Part shown: positions 26,401-34,769 of the stretch, in pieces
How positions within the stretch are numbered: position 1 is the first letter of the stretch
Layout of the letters: every line of letters begins with the position of its first letter
NCBI RefSeq assembly: GCF_018070575.1
Contig: NZ_JAGPXN010000005.1
Coordinates: 1 to 64,000, forward strand
DNA length: 64,000 bases
Reading direction: 5' to 3'
DNA from: Micromonospora sp. C31
GTDB taxonomy: Bacteria > Actinomycetota > Actinomycetes > Mycobacteriales > Micromonosporaceae
Program-made: the position numbers and the translations under genes
Notes under the pieces: model-generated
What the model saw: the letters and a program-made list of their open reading frames with translations, nothing else
Database searches by the model: none
Told to the model about the DNA's origin: nothing

Positions 26401-26604
26401 ACGGTGTGGAACGACCAGCTCGCGCTGCTGCCCTGGGGCCTGTCCCGCATCCTCGGCATCACCGTCCACCTGGGCATCCCCGCGCAACTCCCCGCGTACA
26501 CGGCCGCCGCCGGAGCCGCCCTCGCCGCCGCCGGCCTGCTCCTGTCACTCGGCCGGCCGGCGGGAGGGCTCCCGCCGGCCGGCCTTCGACGTCACCGGCC
26601 GTAG
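23488..26604 (+). CDS. Membrane-anchored glycosidase-like ectodomain protein (GH67/GH20-like fold, about 8 TM helices)
   Basis: 1038-aa protein. One N-terminal membrane segment (about 12-32) is followed by an Ala/Pro-rich stretch and about 700 exported residues. Features recall alpha-glucuronidase/hexosaminidase-like TIM barrels: an N-terminal carbohydrate-enzyme alpha/beta domain (VQGGDVAGVAAGMYRLAD), VRVGEGGEVYAG, EFQARREFEAFG and VEGVWNWTQDGGP. From about residue 770 there are some eight hydrophobic helices. No family name is certain: the EFQ..EF pattern resembles GH67, but the attached membrane domain is not part of any glycosidase I know. GTG 23488 lies 7 nt after TACCAT (23476-23481), suggesting leaderless expression. 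The last 13 bases overlap the convergent acylase gene. Confidence 0.65.
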   Translation: MNRVARARRPYPLLVAAAVLLALGATVAWGVGDTLGLSHAPAAVPREDAVAAPARTPAPVPPLASLVVPDEPRVRKAAAAVADAVVSRGLPRPVLAAAAPRPAGSATAAPGTGAAGDLSAVTTLRAGVLAALGGAPESYRLDVHGAELAVQGGDVAGVAAGMYRLADRIRSGADALPAADAGRVVVPRLGLRLTDAGSVGREPDPAAFAAGDDYGLNTDVVASAVLPGAPWVDAAAVARIDAQFRQFVDHSVAQGFNGIVVPGFLEYVTFAKVGDGRAVYPPGDPHVDRARAMVAAFGPVFRYAEDMGVRVFLLTDMLAVSPPLEAYLTRTVGGLDVADPRLWAVYQAGLAELFESMPFVDGLMVRVGEGGEVYAGTGWDYSSRLAVTTETSVRAMLRALLDTAGRAGKEIIFRTWTVGVGAVGDLHTDPESYAQVLGGLDDPHLIVSTKYTLGDFYSHLPLNSTLLGGGHRRIVEFQARREFEAFGSLPNDLGPLHRQALRAFLAANPNVEGVWNWTQDGGPLHAGPMSLHLRAGFWQLYDLNTYAVGRLAWDPNADPAQVTADWAYRTFSGDPATVATIGQAMALSRQAVTKGLYIGPYADRSVRALGLEPPPMMWIFEWDILTGDSAALDSIYAVTGGHVDEAIEEGSQAVALARRMRDLVAATDPATWRDAELRGRFTATLDYQVDLFETLGAYRAMVLRHAQWLDTGSPAARHDWRWAAAAYHDARDAHRQRYGADLDLPAYNFTAADLGARRADRDPAMAWAARTLLGSILLAVLLGLRGRGFGAAAARGLLLGALRPWRVAALPTPGARADRVLVWLVPAVVLVASRLVLTWFAAPAHLLVTLGGWALFALVVRLVVGRRDPFHLWAVVGGVALLRSVLLLAALAGRGPGGYWFAFWTAPGLRAAYVTVAFAAFCWLFVAAAVVLRDRYGLRRASAIGLTLTAAGVPLGVLSALVSVVGLERALTVWNDQLALLPWGLSRILGITVHLGIPAQLPAYTAAAGAALAAAGLLLSLGRPAGGLPPAGLRRHRP

Positions 26605-29600
26605 ACCTCGAACTCGTAGAGCGAGAACCCGTACGAGGTGGCCCGCTTGACCCCGTACACCCGCACGTAGCGGGCGGTGACCGGGGCGAAGGTGGCGTTG
26701 TCGACGCCGCCGTTGCCGGTGGTGGTGGCGAACACCGGCGTCCAGGAGCTGCCGTCCCCGGAGACCTCGATCCGGTACGACGTGCCGTACGCGGATTCCC
26801 AGCGCAGCACCGCCCGGCTGACGGTGCGGGCCGCCCCGAGGTCGACCCGGAGCCACTGGTTGTCGTTGTAGCTGCTGGCCCAGCGGCTGCTCAGGCTGCC
26901 GTCGACCGCCTTGTTCGGCGTGTGGCTGGTCAGGAACTGGGTGCTCGACGCGGTGGCCGGGCGACCCTGGGCCAGGTTGGTGACGTCGTCGCCCCGGCGT
27001 GCCGGGAACGAGACGACCTGCTGGTAGGTGGGGCGGTTCTGCCAGGCGATCACCGGGTGGGTGATGCCGCCGAGCCCGGAGTGGGCGATCGAGTCGGCGC
27101 ACCACTGGTCGCCGGCGGAGCAGGACTTGTCGCCCGGGTAGACGGTGGTGGCCGGCACGGCCGCCGCCTGTCCGAGCGCGCCGAGCAGTGCCGTCCGGCA
27201 CGCGGCCAGGTCGCCGCCGCCGCAGTACCCCCGCCCGAGGCCGCCGGCCACCGGGTCACCGAGCACGGTGCGTACGTCCTTGTCGACGTAGCCCCACCAG
27301 CCGTACTGGAACGACGAGCCCTTGTGCGCCTGGCCCTGCGACGCCCAGCTCGCGGCGCCGTCGCGCCCGCCGTTCTGGCCGCCCGACGGCGCCTCGTTGA
27401 CCTTGATGGCGTCCACCAGCGCGGCGTAGAGGTCCGGCCCGAGCCCGGGGCGGAACTGCGCCGAGGCGAGCAGCGGCCACCACGCGTCGAAGATCCGGAT
27501 GGCGTCGGCGTGCTGGTAGACCTTGGAGCCGGGCGATGTCTCCACCCGTCGGGCGCCGGCCTGCCGCCAGGCCCGCAGCTTGCCGATCGCGTCGGCCAGC
27601 GCCGGATCGGTGACCGGCGCGCTGTCGAGCACCCGCAGCAGGTCGCCGAGGACCTGCTGGCCGCGCAGGTCGGTCACCGCCGCGTCCGCCATGATCCTGA
27701 CGACGTCGGCGCGGCCGAGCTTGCGCTGGGCGATCGCCGCGCGCACCGGGCCGTCGAGCAGCTGACCACGGTGTACGGAGCCGAAGCTGAAGTTGCCGTC
27801 CGCCGCCCCGAAGTCCCGCGCCTGCTTGTTGTTCCAGCTCACGTAGTAGTCCTGGTCGACCGACTGCGGGTGGGCCGAGAGCGGGAGGTAGGTGGCGTCG
27901 TTGGTGTCCGCGTTCCAGCCGACCCACTCGTACGCCGGTTCGGCCTTCGCCGGCAGGTTGGGGTCGAGGGTGGCCGGACGGACGGGGTTCGAGCCGGAGT
28001 TGAAGTACGCCGCCTCGGTGGAGTTGACGTAGAACCAGTTGAACGCGTACCCGACGTTCGCGGCGGACGCCTGGAACGCCGCCGCGCCGCCCATCGCCGA
28101 CGGGTCGTTGAAGGCCTGGAAGCCGATCGCAGAGTCGGCCTCGTGCCGGTAGGTGGAGCGCAGCTTGGTGAACGCGGTCGGCTGCCCGTTCACCAGCCCC
28201 CGGTAGGCGACCAGCCCGTACCTGGTGCGCAGCGCGCGCAGGGTGTAGGAGCCGGCCGGGGTGGAGTCGGCCAGCGTCGGCGACCAGGAGTTGCGCTGCT
28301 CCAGCGTCTCCATGGCGAGGCACTGGCCGTGGTAACGGTAGCGGTTGGTGCGCAGCGTCGGCGCGCTGCCGTCGGTGGTGCACAGCGGCACCGCGTAGGT
28401 GTCGGTGAGGTCCTGCGAGGCGGAGGTGGCGCTCCAGGCGTAGTCCTGGCCGCGGCCGAGCAGCACGTACAGGTTCAGCCCGGCGAACGCGGCGCCGCGC
28501 GCGCTGATGCCCGGCCCCTGCAACTCCTGGAGCATCAGCAGTTGCGGGGCGAAGTAGCCGGTCTGCGGGCCGAACACGGCGACCGGGTTGCCGGTGGTGG
28601 TGTGCCGTCCGGAGACCACGACCGCGTTGGACATGCCGTGCGCGCGCAGGTTGGCCAGGCCGCCGATCAGCCCCTGGGTGGCGGTGCTGGCGCCGGTGCG
28701 CGCGGCGGCCCCGCCGGTCTGGTCGTAGGCGAGCGGCTCGGCGACCACCGTGCCGGCGTCGGGGAGCACCGCGCTGGTCGCGCCGGGCGGCGTCGCGCCG
28801 TACGGGAAGCTCTGCCCGTCGTGCAGGGTGAGCACGGTCTCCGGGTCGTTCTGCGACCGGAACGCCGCCCACACCCGGTCGCCCTCGCCTGCGCCGTACT
28901 TGGCCCGGGCGGCCACCCGGACCAGCGCGGACTGGATCTCGCTGCCGCCGCCACCGCCGAAGAGGCCGCCGATCACACCGGCGGTGGCGATCAGATCGGT
29001 CGTGGTGAAGTGCTTCGGTTTGCCGGCGCCGGCGAGCACGTACTCGCCGGGGTAGTTGTCGTCGGCGATCGACTTGTCGATGTAGGCGTTGATGCCGGCG
29101 ATGTAGTCGACCACGTCGGTGTAGAGCTGCTGGCCCCGGGCGCCCTTGGTACGCAGCGCGTCCACCTGGGCCTGGAGGTCCGCCTCCGTGTAGGGCGAGT
29201 TGGCCCAGACGCTCTGCTCCAGTTCCCGGTTGCCGGGAGCGCCGCCGGCGAACGAGGTGACGTTGCCGCGGCCGACGTGCCGCAGCAGGTCCATCACCCA
29301 GAGCCGGTCCTGGGCCCCGGCGTAGCCGGCGCCGAACATGGTGCCGGCACGGGTGGTGCCGGTGACGTGCGGAACGCCGGTGGCCTTGTCCCGCACGATG
29401 GTGACGTCGGCGCGCGGCGAGACGGTGCTCTCGACCCGCCCGGCGGGGACGCCGAAGGAGGCGTCATTGAAGAAGTGGGCGATCTGCTCGTCGGTCAGCC
29501 CGGCGTAGTTGTAGACCAGGTTCGCGTACTCGTCGAGCTGGTCGCTGGAGTGCGCGGGGCGGGTGCCGAGCGCCTGGTGGGCCAGGATGGCGGCCAGCGT

Positions 29601-29780
29601 GGCGTTGCCGTTCTGCCCGGGGGGCAGGATGTCGGCGCACTGGCCGAGGCAGTAGTCGTTGGCGGCGAACGTGCCGGCGGCGGCCAACGCCGGTGACGGC
29701 GGGGTGACGGTCAGGACGCTCGCGGTCAGGACGGCGGCGGTGAGCGCCGCGAGCCGGGCGCGGAGTGGGGGACGGGGCAT
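26592..29780 (-). CDS. Secreted penicillin acylase-family Ntn hydrolase (PvdQ/AHL acylase-like) with F5/8C domain
   Basis: 1062-aa secreted Ntn hydrolase, made as a precursor and self-cleaved before Ser384 (HGM/SNAVVVSG). ATG 29780 follows GGAGGAA. The leader ends near ALAAAG. The alpha-chain region contains AGTMFGAGYAGAQDRLWVMD; the beta-chain has RHTTTGNPVAVFGPQ (substrate-pocket region) and late Asn/Arg residues typical of the family. Residues about 925-1062 form a discoidin/F5-8C domain (NKAVDGSLSSRWASSYNDNQWLRVDLG), which binds sugars or lipids and is unusual on acylases. Candidate substrates are acyl-homoserine lactones, N-acyl amino acids or acylated peptides; none can be chosen from sequence. 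Confidence 0.9.
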   Translation of the reverse strand: MPRPPLRARLAALTAAVLTASVLTVTPPSPALAAAGTFAANDYCLGQCADILPPGQNGNATLAAILAHQALGTRPAHSSDQLDEYANLVYNYAGLTDEQIAHFFNDASFGVPAGRVESTVSPRADVTIVRDKATGVPHVTGTTRAGTMFGAGYAGAQDRLWVMDLLRHVGRGNVTSFAGGAPGNRELEQSVWANSPYTEADLQAQVDALRTKGARGQQLYTDVVDYIAGINAYIDKSIADDNYPGEYVLAGAGKPKHFTTTDLIATAGVIGGLFGGGGGSEIQSALVRVAARAKYGAGEGDRVWAAFRSQNDPETVLTLHDGQSFPYGATPPGATSAVLPDAGTVVAEPLAYDQTGGAAARTGASTATQGLIGGLANLRAHGMSNAVVVSGRHTTTGNPVAVFGPQTGYFAPQLLMLQELQGPGISARGAAFAGLNLYVLLGRGQDYAWSATSASQDLTDTYAVPLCTTDGSAPTLRTNRYRYHGQCLAMETLEQRNSWSPTLADSTPAGSYTLRALRTRYGLVAYRGLVNGQPTAFTKLRSTYRHEADSAIGFQAFNDPSAMGGAAAFQASAANVGYAFNWFYVNSTEAAYFNSGSNPVRPATLDPNLPAKAEPAYEWVGWNADTNDATYLPLSAHPQSVDQDYYVSWNNKQARDFGAADGNFSFGSVHRGQLLDGPVRAAIAQRKLGRADVVRIMADAAVTDLRGQQVLGDLLRVLDSAPVTDPALADAIGKLRAWRQAGARRVETSPGSKVYQHADAIRIFDAWWPLLASAQFRPGLGPDLYAALVDAIKVNEAPSGGQNGGRDGAASWASQGQAHKGSSFQYGWWGYVDKDVRTVLGDPVAGGLGRGYCGGGDLAACRTALLGALGQAAAVPATTVYPGDKSCSAGDQWCADSIAHSGLGGITHPVIAWQNRPTYQQVVSFPARRGDDVTNLAQGRPATASSTQFLTSHTPNKAVDGSLSSRWASSYNDNQWLRVDLGAARTVSRAVLRWESAYGTSYRIEVSGDGSSWTPVFATTTGNGGVDNATFAPVTARYVRVYGVKRATSYGFSLYEFEVYGR

Positions 29781-30123
29781 GAGAGTTCCTCCGGGGACGC
29801 GGAGTCGGCCTTCGGTACGCCCGGCTGCGGTGCCGACGTCTCGCCCTCCGCGCCGGGCGTTCCACCCGGAGGCGAGAATGACTCATATCTATCTCCTGGC
29901 AATGATCGACGGCCGACCCCCGCCCGGGATAGCAGTCGTTCACCAACCGCCAATGCCGACCTTTCGGCCCCGCTGGCGTCGCTCCCGGACATGACGGTGG
30001 GGGCGGCGCCGTCGCCACCCCCACCGCGACTCCTCGCTGACGCGCCGTCGGCGCTCGTGGAACGGCTGGCGCAACCGCCACACGACTGCTGAACGAGGTC
30101 GCGCACCGCGCCGCGTGGTCGGA
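29781..30123. other. Intergenic region upstream of the acylase gene
   Basis: 343 bp with no supported gene. On the minus strand a sequence AGGAGATAGATATG offers a start signal for a very Arg-rich frame, but that frame simply runs on beneath the acylase start and looks like a chance reading. The acylase promoter presumably lies here but could not be defined. Confidence 0.5.
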
Positions 30124-33100
30124 TCACGGGTCAGCAGAGACGGGAAAGTTCTCCCTCTCCGCCAACCCCACGATCGACCCGGCGGAGCGGGCGCGGACGG
30201 CGGCGGCGTCCGGATGGCCTGCCTCCTCCAGCAGCGCCAGCGCCTCCGCCCAGCTTTCCCGGGCCGCCTCGACCTGGCCGCAGGCGTACCGGGCGTCACC
30301 GAGGCCGACCAGCGCCTCCGCTTCGCCACCCCGGTCCCCGATCTCCCGGAACAGTCGCAGTGCCCGCTCGTGGCAGACGATCGCCTCGTGGTGGGCGCCG
30401 GTCGCCGCCTCCGCGCAGCCGGCCGTACGCCAGTTGGTGGCCGCCCCGTGCCGGTTGCCGATCTCCTCGTTGAGCCGCAACGTCTGCCGGCACAACTCTC
30501 GGGCCTGATGGTGCTCGCCGAGCCGGATCCGGATCCAGGCGATGTTGTTCAAGGCCCGGGCCTGACCCGCCAGATGCCCGGCCAGCCGGTACAGCTCCAG
30601 CGATCGCAGGTCGTAGGAGAGCGCTTCCCGGTCCCGGCCCTGCTGCTGTAGCACCCGGGCGATGTTCACGTGGGTCTGCGCCTGGTTCGCCCGGTCCCCG
30701 ACGGCCACGAACAGCTCGAGGGCCTGCGCCAGGTGCCGCTGAGCCTCGTCCGGACGGTCCAGTTGAGTCAGCGCCCGGCCCAGGTTACGGTGCAGGTGCG
30801 CCTGCGCCGCCCGGTCCGCCAGCCGGACCGCCGACGGCATCGCGGCACCCTGCACGGCGACCTGGTCGTGCCAGAGCGCCCGCAGGTTGACGTAGCTGGT
30901 CAGGCTCCACGCGAGTTCCCAGGCGTGCCGGTCCCAGCCGTCCCGCGCCGCCAGGTCGACCGCGGCGAGCAGCACCCGGTGTTCGGTCACCAGCCACCGC
31001 ATCGCCGCCACGCCGTCGGCCAGAGGAGTGAGGACCACCCCTGGCGCCGGGTCGGCCAGCAGGATCGGGTCCCGGTGCGGATACAGCAACCGGTCCGCGG
31101 CGTACGCGGTGTGCAGGCAGTGTTCGAGCAGACGCCGGGTCGCGGCCCGCCGGTTCGCCGCCGGCTCCTCGACCTCGGCCTGCTCGGCGGCGTACGCCTG
31201 GAGCAAGTCATGCAGCACATATCGGCCGGGAGCGTGTTCGGTGACCAGATTCGCACGGGTCAGGACGGCCAGCAGAGGCCGGATGGCGGACGTCGGTTTG
31301 CCGGCCAGGCTCGCCACGGCTGCCACCCCCAGCTCCGGCCCTGGATGCAGCCCGATGAGCCGGAACAGCTCGGCGGCGGCCGGGGTGAGCGCGCGGAACG
31401 ACCAGGAGAAGACGGCCCGGACGTCGGCGGCCGGGTCGCCACCGTCGAACGGATCGAGGCTGGCCCCGGCCCCGGCCAGCTCCGTGGCCAGGTCGGTGAG
31501 GGTGATCGCCCGGTTCACCACCACCCGCGCCGAGGCGATGGCGAGCGCGAGGGGCAGCCGGGCACACCGGGCGATGATCTTCTCTACGGCTGCGGGTTCC
31601 GCTCGGACCCGGGCCTGCCCCAGCCGCTGCGCCAGGAACCGTCGTGATTCCGTGACGGTGAAGAGATCGAGGGTGAGCGGCCGCGCCCCCTCGATGGCGA
31701 CCAGGCCGTCGAGCTGTCCACGACTGGTCACCACGGTGACGCAACCCGGGGCTCCGGGCAGGAGCGGGCGTATCTGCTCGGGGTCCCGGGCGTTGTCGAG
31801 CAGCACCAGCATCCGTCGGCCGGCGACCAGGCTGCGGTAGAGGGCGGTCTGCGCGGCCAATCCGATCGGGACGCGCTGTGGCGCGACCCCCAGAGCCGCC
31901 AGGAATCCGCGTACGACCTCGGCGGGTTCCAGGATCGAGCCGGCCGGGTCGAAGCCGCGCAGGTTCACGTACAGCTGTCCGTCGGGGAACCGGGCGGCGG
32001 TCCGGTGTGCCCAGTGCAGCACGAGGGTGCTCTTGCCAACGCCCGGAAGGCCGACCACCACCGTCAGGGGAACCCGCGCCAACCCACCCGGCCCGGCGAC
32101 CGCCCCCGGCTCTCCGCTCCCGGTCACTTCCCCGCCGGCCTCCGGCTCGGCAAGCATGGCGTCCAGCTCGGCGAGTTGCTCGACCCGGCCGGTGAAGGCG
32201 AGCGGCGGGGCCGGCAGCTGACGGGGCGGGGGCCCGGCCTGGGCGACGAACGTCGCGGGCGAGACTCCCGGCGCGACGACGGTAGCCCTCGGCGTCGCGG
32301 GGGCCGGGTGCGGCACGGCCGCCACCCCCAGGCCCGGATCCGCGGTCAGGATCTGGTGGTACGTCTGCCGTAACGGCGCCGCCGGATCGGTGCCCAGCTC
32401 CTCCGCGAGTCGGGTACGGACCAGCTGGTAGTGCCGCAGTGCCTCGGCCTGGCGTCCCGCGCCGTAGAGGGCCCGCATGAGCTGACCGGCGATCCGCTCG
32501 TCGAGAGGATGCTCCGCGGCTCGGGCGGTCAGCTCTCCGAGCAGGTCGGCGTGCCGGCCGACGGCCAACGCCAGGTCGACCAGGTCCAGCTGGGCGGCGT
32601 GGTGGCTGGCGATCAGCGCCGTCCGGACCGCGTCGAGCCAGGCGGTCCGCAGGGTGCCGAAGGGCTCACCGTGCCACAGCGACAGCGCCTGGGTCAGCAG
32701 GGCCGCCGGATCGTCTTCGGATCGGAACGCGCCGGGCTCGGGCGGGCCGGTCGTCCCGGACCGGTGCCTGGCCACCGTGGTGGCGCGGGCGCGCATGATC
32801 GACTGTTCGAAACGGTGCAGGTCGACCAGGGCCGGATCGACCCGGAGCAGGTAGCCGCCGGCCCGGCGAACGATCTCCACCTGGTGGGCCGGCGCGAGCA
32901 CCTGACGCAGCCGGGAGACGTACGCGGAGAGTGCGTTGCGGGCCCGCTGCGGCTGCCGCTCTCCCCAGACCCGGTCGAGCAGCCGCTCGGTGGGGACCAC
33001 CCGGTTCGCGTCGACCAGCAGGGCCACCAGGACGCAGCGCTGCCGGGCATGTCCCAGGTCGACATCCTGGCCGCCGACCCGCACCGCCACCTCACCGAGG

Positions 33101-33177
33101 ACCAGCAGCTCGACCTGAGTCTCCGGACGCGACGGACCGGCCGGATCCGTACCGGATGGAATACGCACCGTGCCCAT
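30124..33177 (-). CDS. SARP/AfsR-type transcriptional regulator (winged helix-BTAD-NB-ARC-TPR)
   Basis: 1017-aa cytoplasmic regulator. Order: OmpR-like winged helix (about 22-115; VELLVLGEVAVRVGG, LSAYVSRLRQVL), BTAD helices (about 120-280), Ala/Pro linker, NB-ARC ATPase with Walker A GLPGVGKST (376-384), Walker B MLVLLDN and CPLAL-like RLPLALAIAS, a winged helix, then C-terminal TPRs (AQAHLHRNLGRALTQL, ALNNIAWIRIRLGEH). This is the AfsR layout, which activates secondary metabolism or secreted protein genes in actinomycetes. I chose ATG 33175-33177; a TTG at 33216 would add 13 residues but has no ribosome site. It is divergent from a secreted protein gene 134 bp away, its most likely target. 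No biosynthetic cluster lies in the window. Confidence 0.9.
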   Translation of the reverse strand: MGTVRIPSGTDPAGPSRPETQVELLVLGEVAVRVGGQDVDLGHARQRCVLVALLVDANRVVPTERLLDRVWGERQPQRARNALSAYVSRLRQVLAPAHQVEIVRRAGGYLLRVDPALVDLHRFEQSIMRARATTVARHRSGTTGPPEPGAFRSEDDPAALLTQALSLWHGEPFGTLRTAWLDAVRTALIASHHAAQLDLVDLALAVGRHADLLGELTARAAEHPLDERIAGQLMRALYGAGRQAEALRHYQLVRTRLAEELGTDPAAPLRQTYHQILTADPGLGVAAVPHPAPATPRATVVAPGVSPATFVAQAGPPPRQLPAPPLAFTGRVEQLAELDAMLAEPEAGGEVTGSGEPGAVAGPGGLARVPLTVVVGLPGVGKSTLVLHWAHRTAARFPDGQLYVNLRGFDPAGSILEPAEVVRGFLAALGVAPQRVPIGLAAQTALYRSLVAGRRMLVLLDNARDPEQIRPLLPGAPGCVTVVTSRGQLDGLVAIEGARPLTLDLFTVTESRRFLAQRLGQARVRAEPAAVEKIIARCARLPLALAIASARVVVNRAITLTDLATELAGAGASLDPFDGGDPAADVRAVFSWSFRALTPAAAELFRLIGLHPGPELGVAAVASLAGKPTSAIRPLLAVLTRANLVTEHAPGRYVLHDLLQAYAAEQAEVEEPAANRRAATRRLLEHCLHTAYAADRLLYPHRDPILLADPAPGVVLTPLADGVAAMRWLVTEHRVLLAAVDLAARDGWDRHAWELAWSLTSYVNLRALWHDQVAVQGAAMPSAVRLADRAAQAHLHRNLGRALTQLDRPDEAQRHLAQALELFVAVGDRANQAQTHVNIARVLQQQGRDREALSYDLRSLELYRLAGHLAGQARALNNIAWIRIRLGEHHQARELCRQTLRLNEEIGNRHGAATNWRTAGCAEAATGAHHEAIVCHERALRLFREIGDRGGEAEALVGLGDARYACGQVEAARESWAEALALLEEAGHPDAAAVRARSAGSIVGLAERENFPVSADP

Positions 33178-33311
33178 CTCTGCAGCATCCACCGAACCAC
33201 GGGGTTGAGCAGCCAATTTAACGACTGCCGAAGATTCTCCGAACGTCCACGGAGCACATTCGACGTCGACGGCACGAGCCAGTCACCTCGATCCATACGA
33301 AATGAGGAGCC

Positions 33312-34172
33312 ATGAACACGAAACAAGGTCGGACCGGTCTCCGCGTGACGGCGCTGCTCGCCACCCTGCCGATCGGTATGGCCGCCCAACTCGTCGCGAC
33401 CACCCCCGCCGCCGCGGTCAGCGGCCTGATCCGGACCACCCACGTCAGCACCGCGACGGACTCACAGTCACCGAAGACCCGGGCAGCCGAGTGTCCGAGC
33501 GGGATGCGGGTGATCGGCGGCGGCGCCCGGGTGAGCGGCCCGGCGGCGGGGTCGATCCGGCTGAGCCACCTGCAGCCGGTCAGCGGCTCCGGCCAGACCG
33601 ACCGGTACGAGGTCTGGGCGGACGAACCGCCGGGCGGGATCAGCGGCAACTGGGCACTGGAGGGCTACGCCATCTGCGCCCCGGCGACCTCAGTGCCCGG
33701 GTACACCATCGTCGCGCAGGGCTCCGGCTACTCCTCGGTCTCGCCCCGGAGCACCGCCGCGGGCTGCCCAAGCGGCCAGCGGGTGATCGGCAGCGGAGCG
33801 AGCCTCGCCGGCGGCGGCTTCGGCAGCGTCGGCCTGCAGATGTCCCGGGCCTCCGGCCCTCTGGACGTCGCCCGGGCCGCCGCTGCGGAAGATGGCGCCT
33901 ACTCGGGCAACTGGCAGGTCACCACGTACGCCATCTGCGCCAACCCGGTTGGGGCGGCGGCCGAAGGATCGGTGCAGACCGGGGTCAGCTCGGCCAGCCA
34001 CGTCTGCTCGGGCACCGAGCAGGTGCACTCGGTCGGTGGAGCCACGGGAGCCGGCTCGGCCGGTCAGACCTTCCTGAACTCCCTCTACATGGACGCTGAC
34101 CTCGGAGCGGTCCGCCTGTCGCTGACCGGCGTGCCCAGCGACGGCCTGGCCATCCAGGCGATCTGCGCCTGA
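33312..34172 (+). CDS. Secreted protein with three CPSG/IGGGA repeats
   Basis: 286-aa exported protein, start ATG 33312 behind GAGGAG. Signal peptide about 1-35 (TTPAAAVSG). The mature part has three imperfect units of about 80 residues: an opening ECPSGMRVIGGGARVSG, GCPSGQRVIGSGASLAG and a diverged VCSGTEQVHSVGGA. The first two units end alike (GYAICAP, TYAICANP) and the third as IQAICA. Each unit carries a Cys at start and end, probably a disulphide per unit, as in small beta-sandwich modules. I do not recognise an enzymatic motif. It is divergent from the AfsR-type gene, suggesting control by it. Confidence 0.75.
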   Translation: MNTKQGRTGLRVTALLATLPIGMAAQLVATTPAAAVSGLIRTTHVSTATDSQSPKTRAAECPSGMRVIGGGARVSGPAAGSIRLSHLQPVSGSGQTDRYEVWADEPPGGISGNWALEGYAICAPATSVPGYTIVAQGSGYSSVSPRSTAAGCPSGQRVIGSGASLAGGGFGSVGLQMSRASGPLDVARAAAAEDGAYSGNWQVTTYAICANPVGAAAEGSVQTGVSSASHVCSGTEQVHSVGGATGAGSAGQTFLNSLYMDADLGAVRLSLTGVPSDGLAIQAICA

Positions 34173-34234
34173 GCGCACGGCCATGGTGTTCCCAGGGTCG
34201 ATGGCGACGACCAACCGCACAGCAAGAGGCCGGC

Positions 34235-34266
34235 GGGCCGCAGGTGGCATCCACCACCTGCGGCCC
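34235..34266 (+). terminator. Terminator after the secreted repeat protein
   Basis: GGGCCGCAGGTGG (34235-34247) pairs perfectly with CCACCTGCGGCCC (34254-34266), 13 bp with a 6-nt loop, 62 nt after the stop codon. Confidence 0.75.
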
Positions 34267-34769
34267 GTCGCCGTTCGACCGGTGCCAGGCCCAGGTCGCG
34301 GGACCGGCTTCCCGTGGCACATCATCGCGCGGCCCCTGCCCGGACCGACGACGCGCCCGGCGCGACGGTCGCGAGCGCGGCCAGCGTCTGCCAGACCTCA
34401 TCGTCGGAGCGCAAGCGGGGTTTCCATTCACCCCGGGGGCGTGACGTAGCTCTGGCCACAAGGGACATCTTGGCCTGTTATGCCCTCGAAGGTCTCTGGG
34501 TAGAGGGGTGCCGAGGGCGGAACCGGCGTGCCGCCGACGCCAACAAGCAGGGCCGATGCACCTTCACGCCAGCGATGCAGCTCGTCTTTAGGCGTATCGA
34601 TGGAGTGAGCATGGAGATCGAGCCGGCGGACGCGGTCGCTGCGGTCCGTGACGAGCCTCGCCCACCGGATCACCCAATGGCTGCGCCGGTGCCCAAGTCC
34701 GCCGCCTCACCGCGATCCGCCCGGAGCTTCTCGCCGAGACCCGGCGTCCCGCGCGTCCCGGGCCGCCGG
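34267..34769. other. Intergenic, no confident gene
   Basis: About 500 bp between the terminator and the end of the uronate operon. A minus-strand frame (34428-34673, GTG start, 81 aa) has a protein-like stretch RRLDLHAHSIDTPKDEL but no ribosome site and no recognisable family; it may be a gene scrap. Part of this stretch has lower GC than its surroundings. Confidence 0.4.

Noticed and set aside
23064..29696. Plus-strand open frame of more than 2200 codons across two real genes
   Set aside because: It overlaps one real gene in another frame and is antisense to another; low-complexity composition and no homologous motif.
29726..29914. Small Arg-rich frame with a good ribosome site (AGGAGATAGATATG) before the acylase
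   Set aside because: The product continues under the acylase start as a shadow frame; no conserved motif and no plausible stop before the gene.
34428..34673. Minus-strand frame, 81 aa
   Set aside because: Protein-like composition in part, but GTG start without ribosome site and no family; mentioned only as intergenic content.
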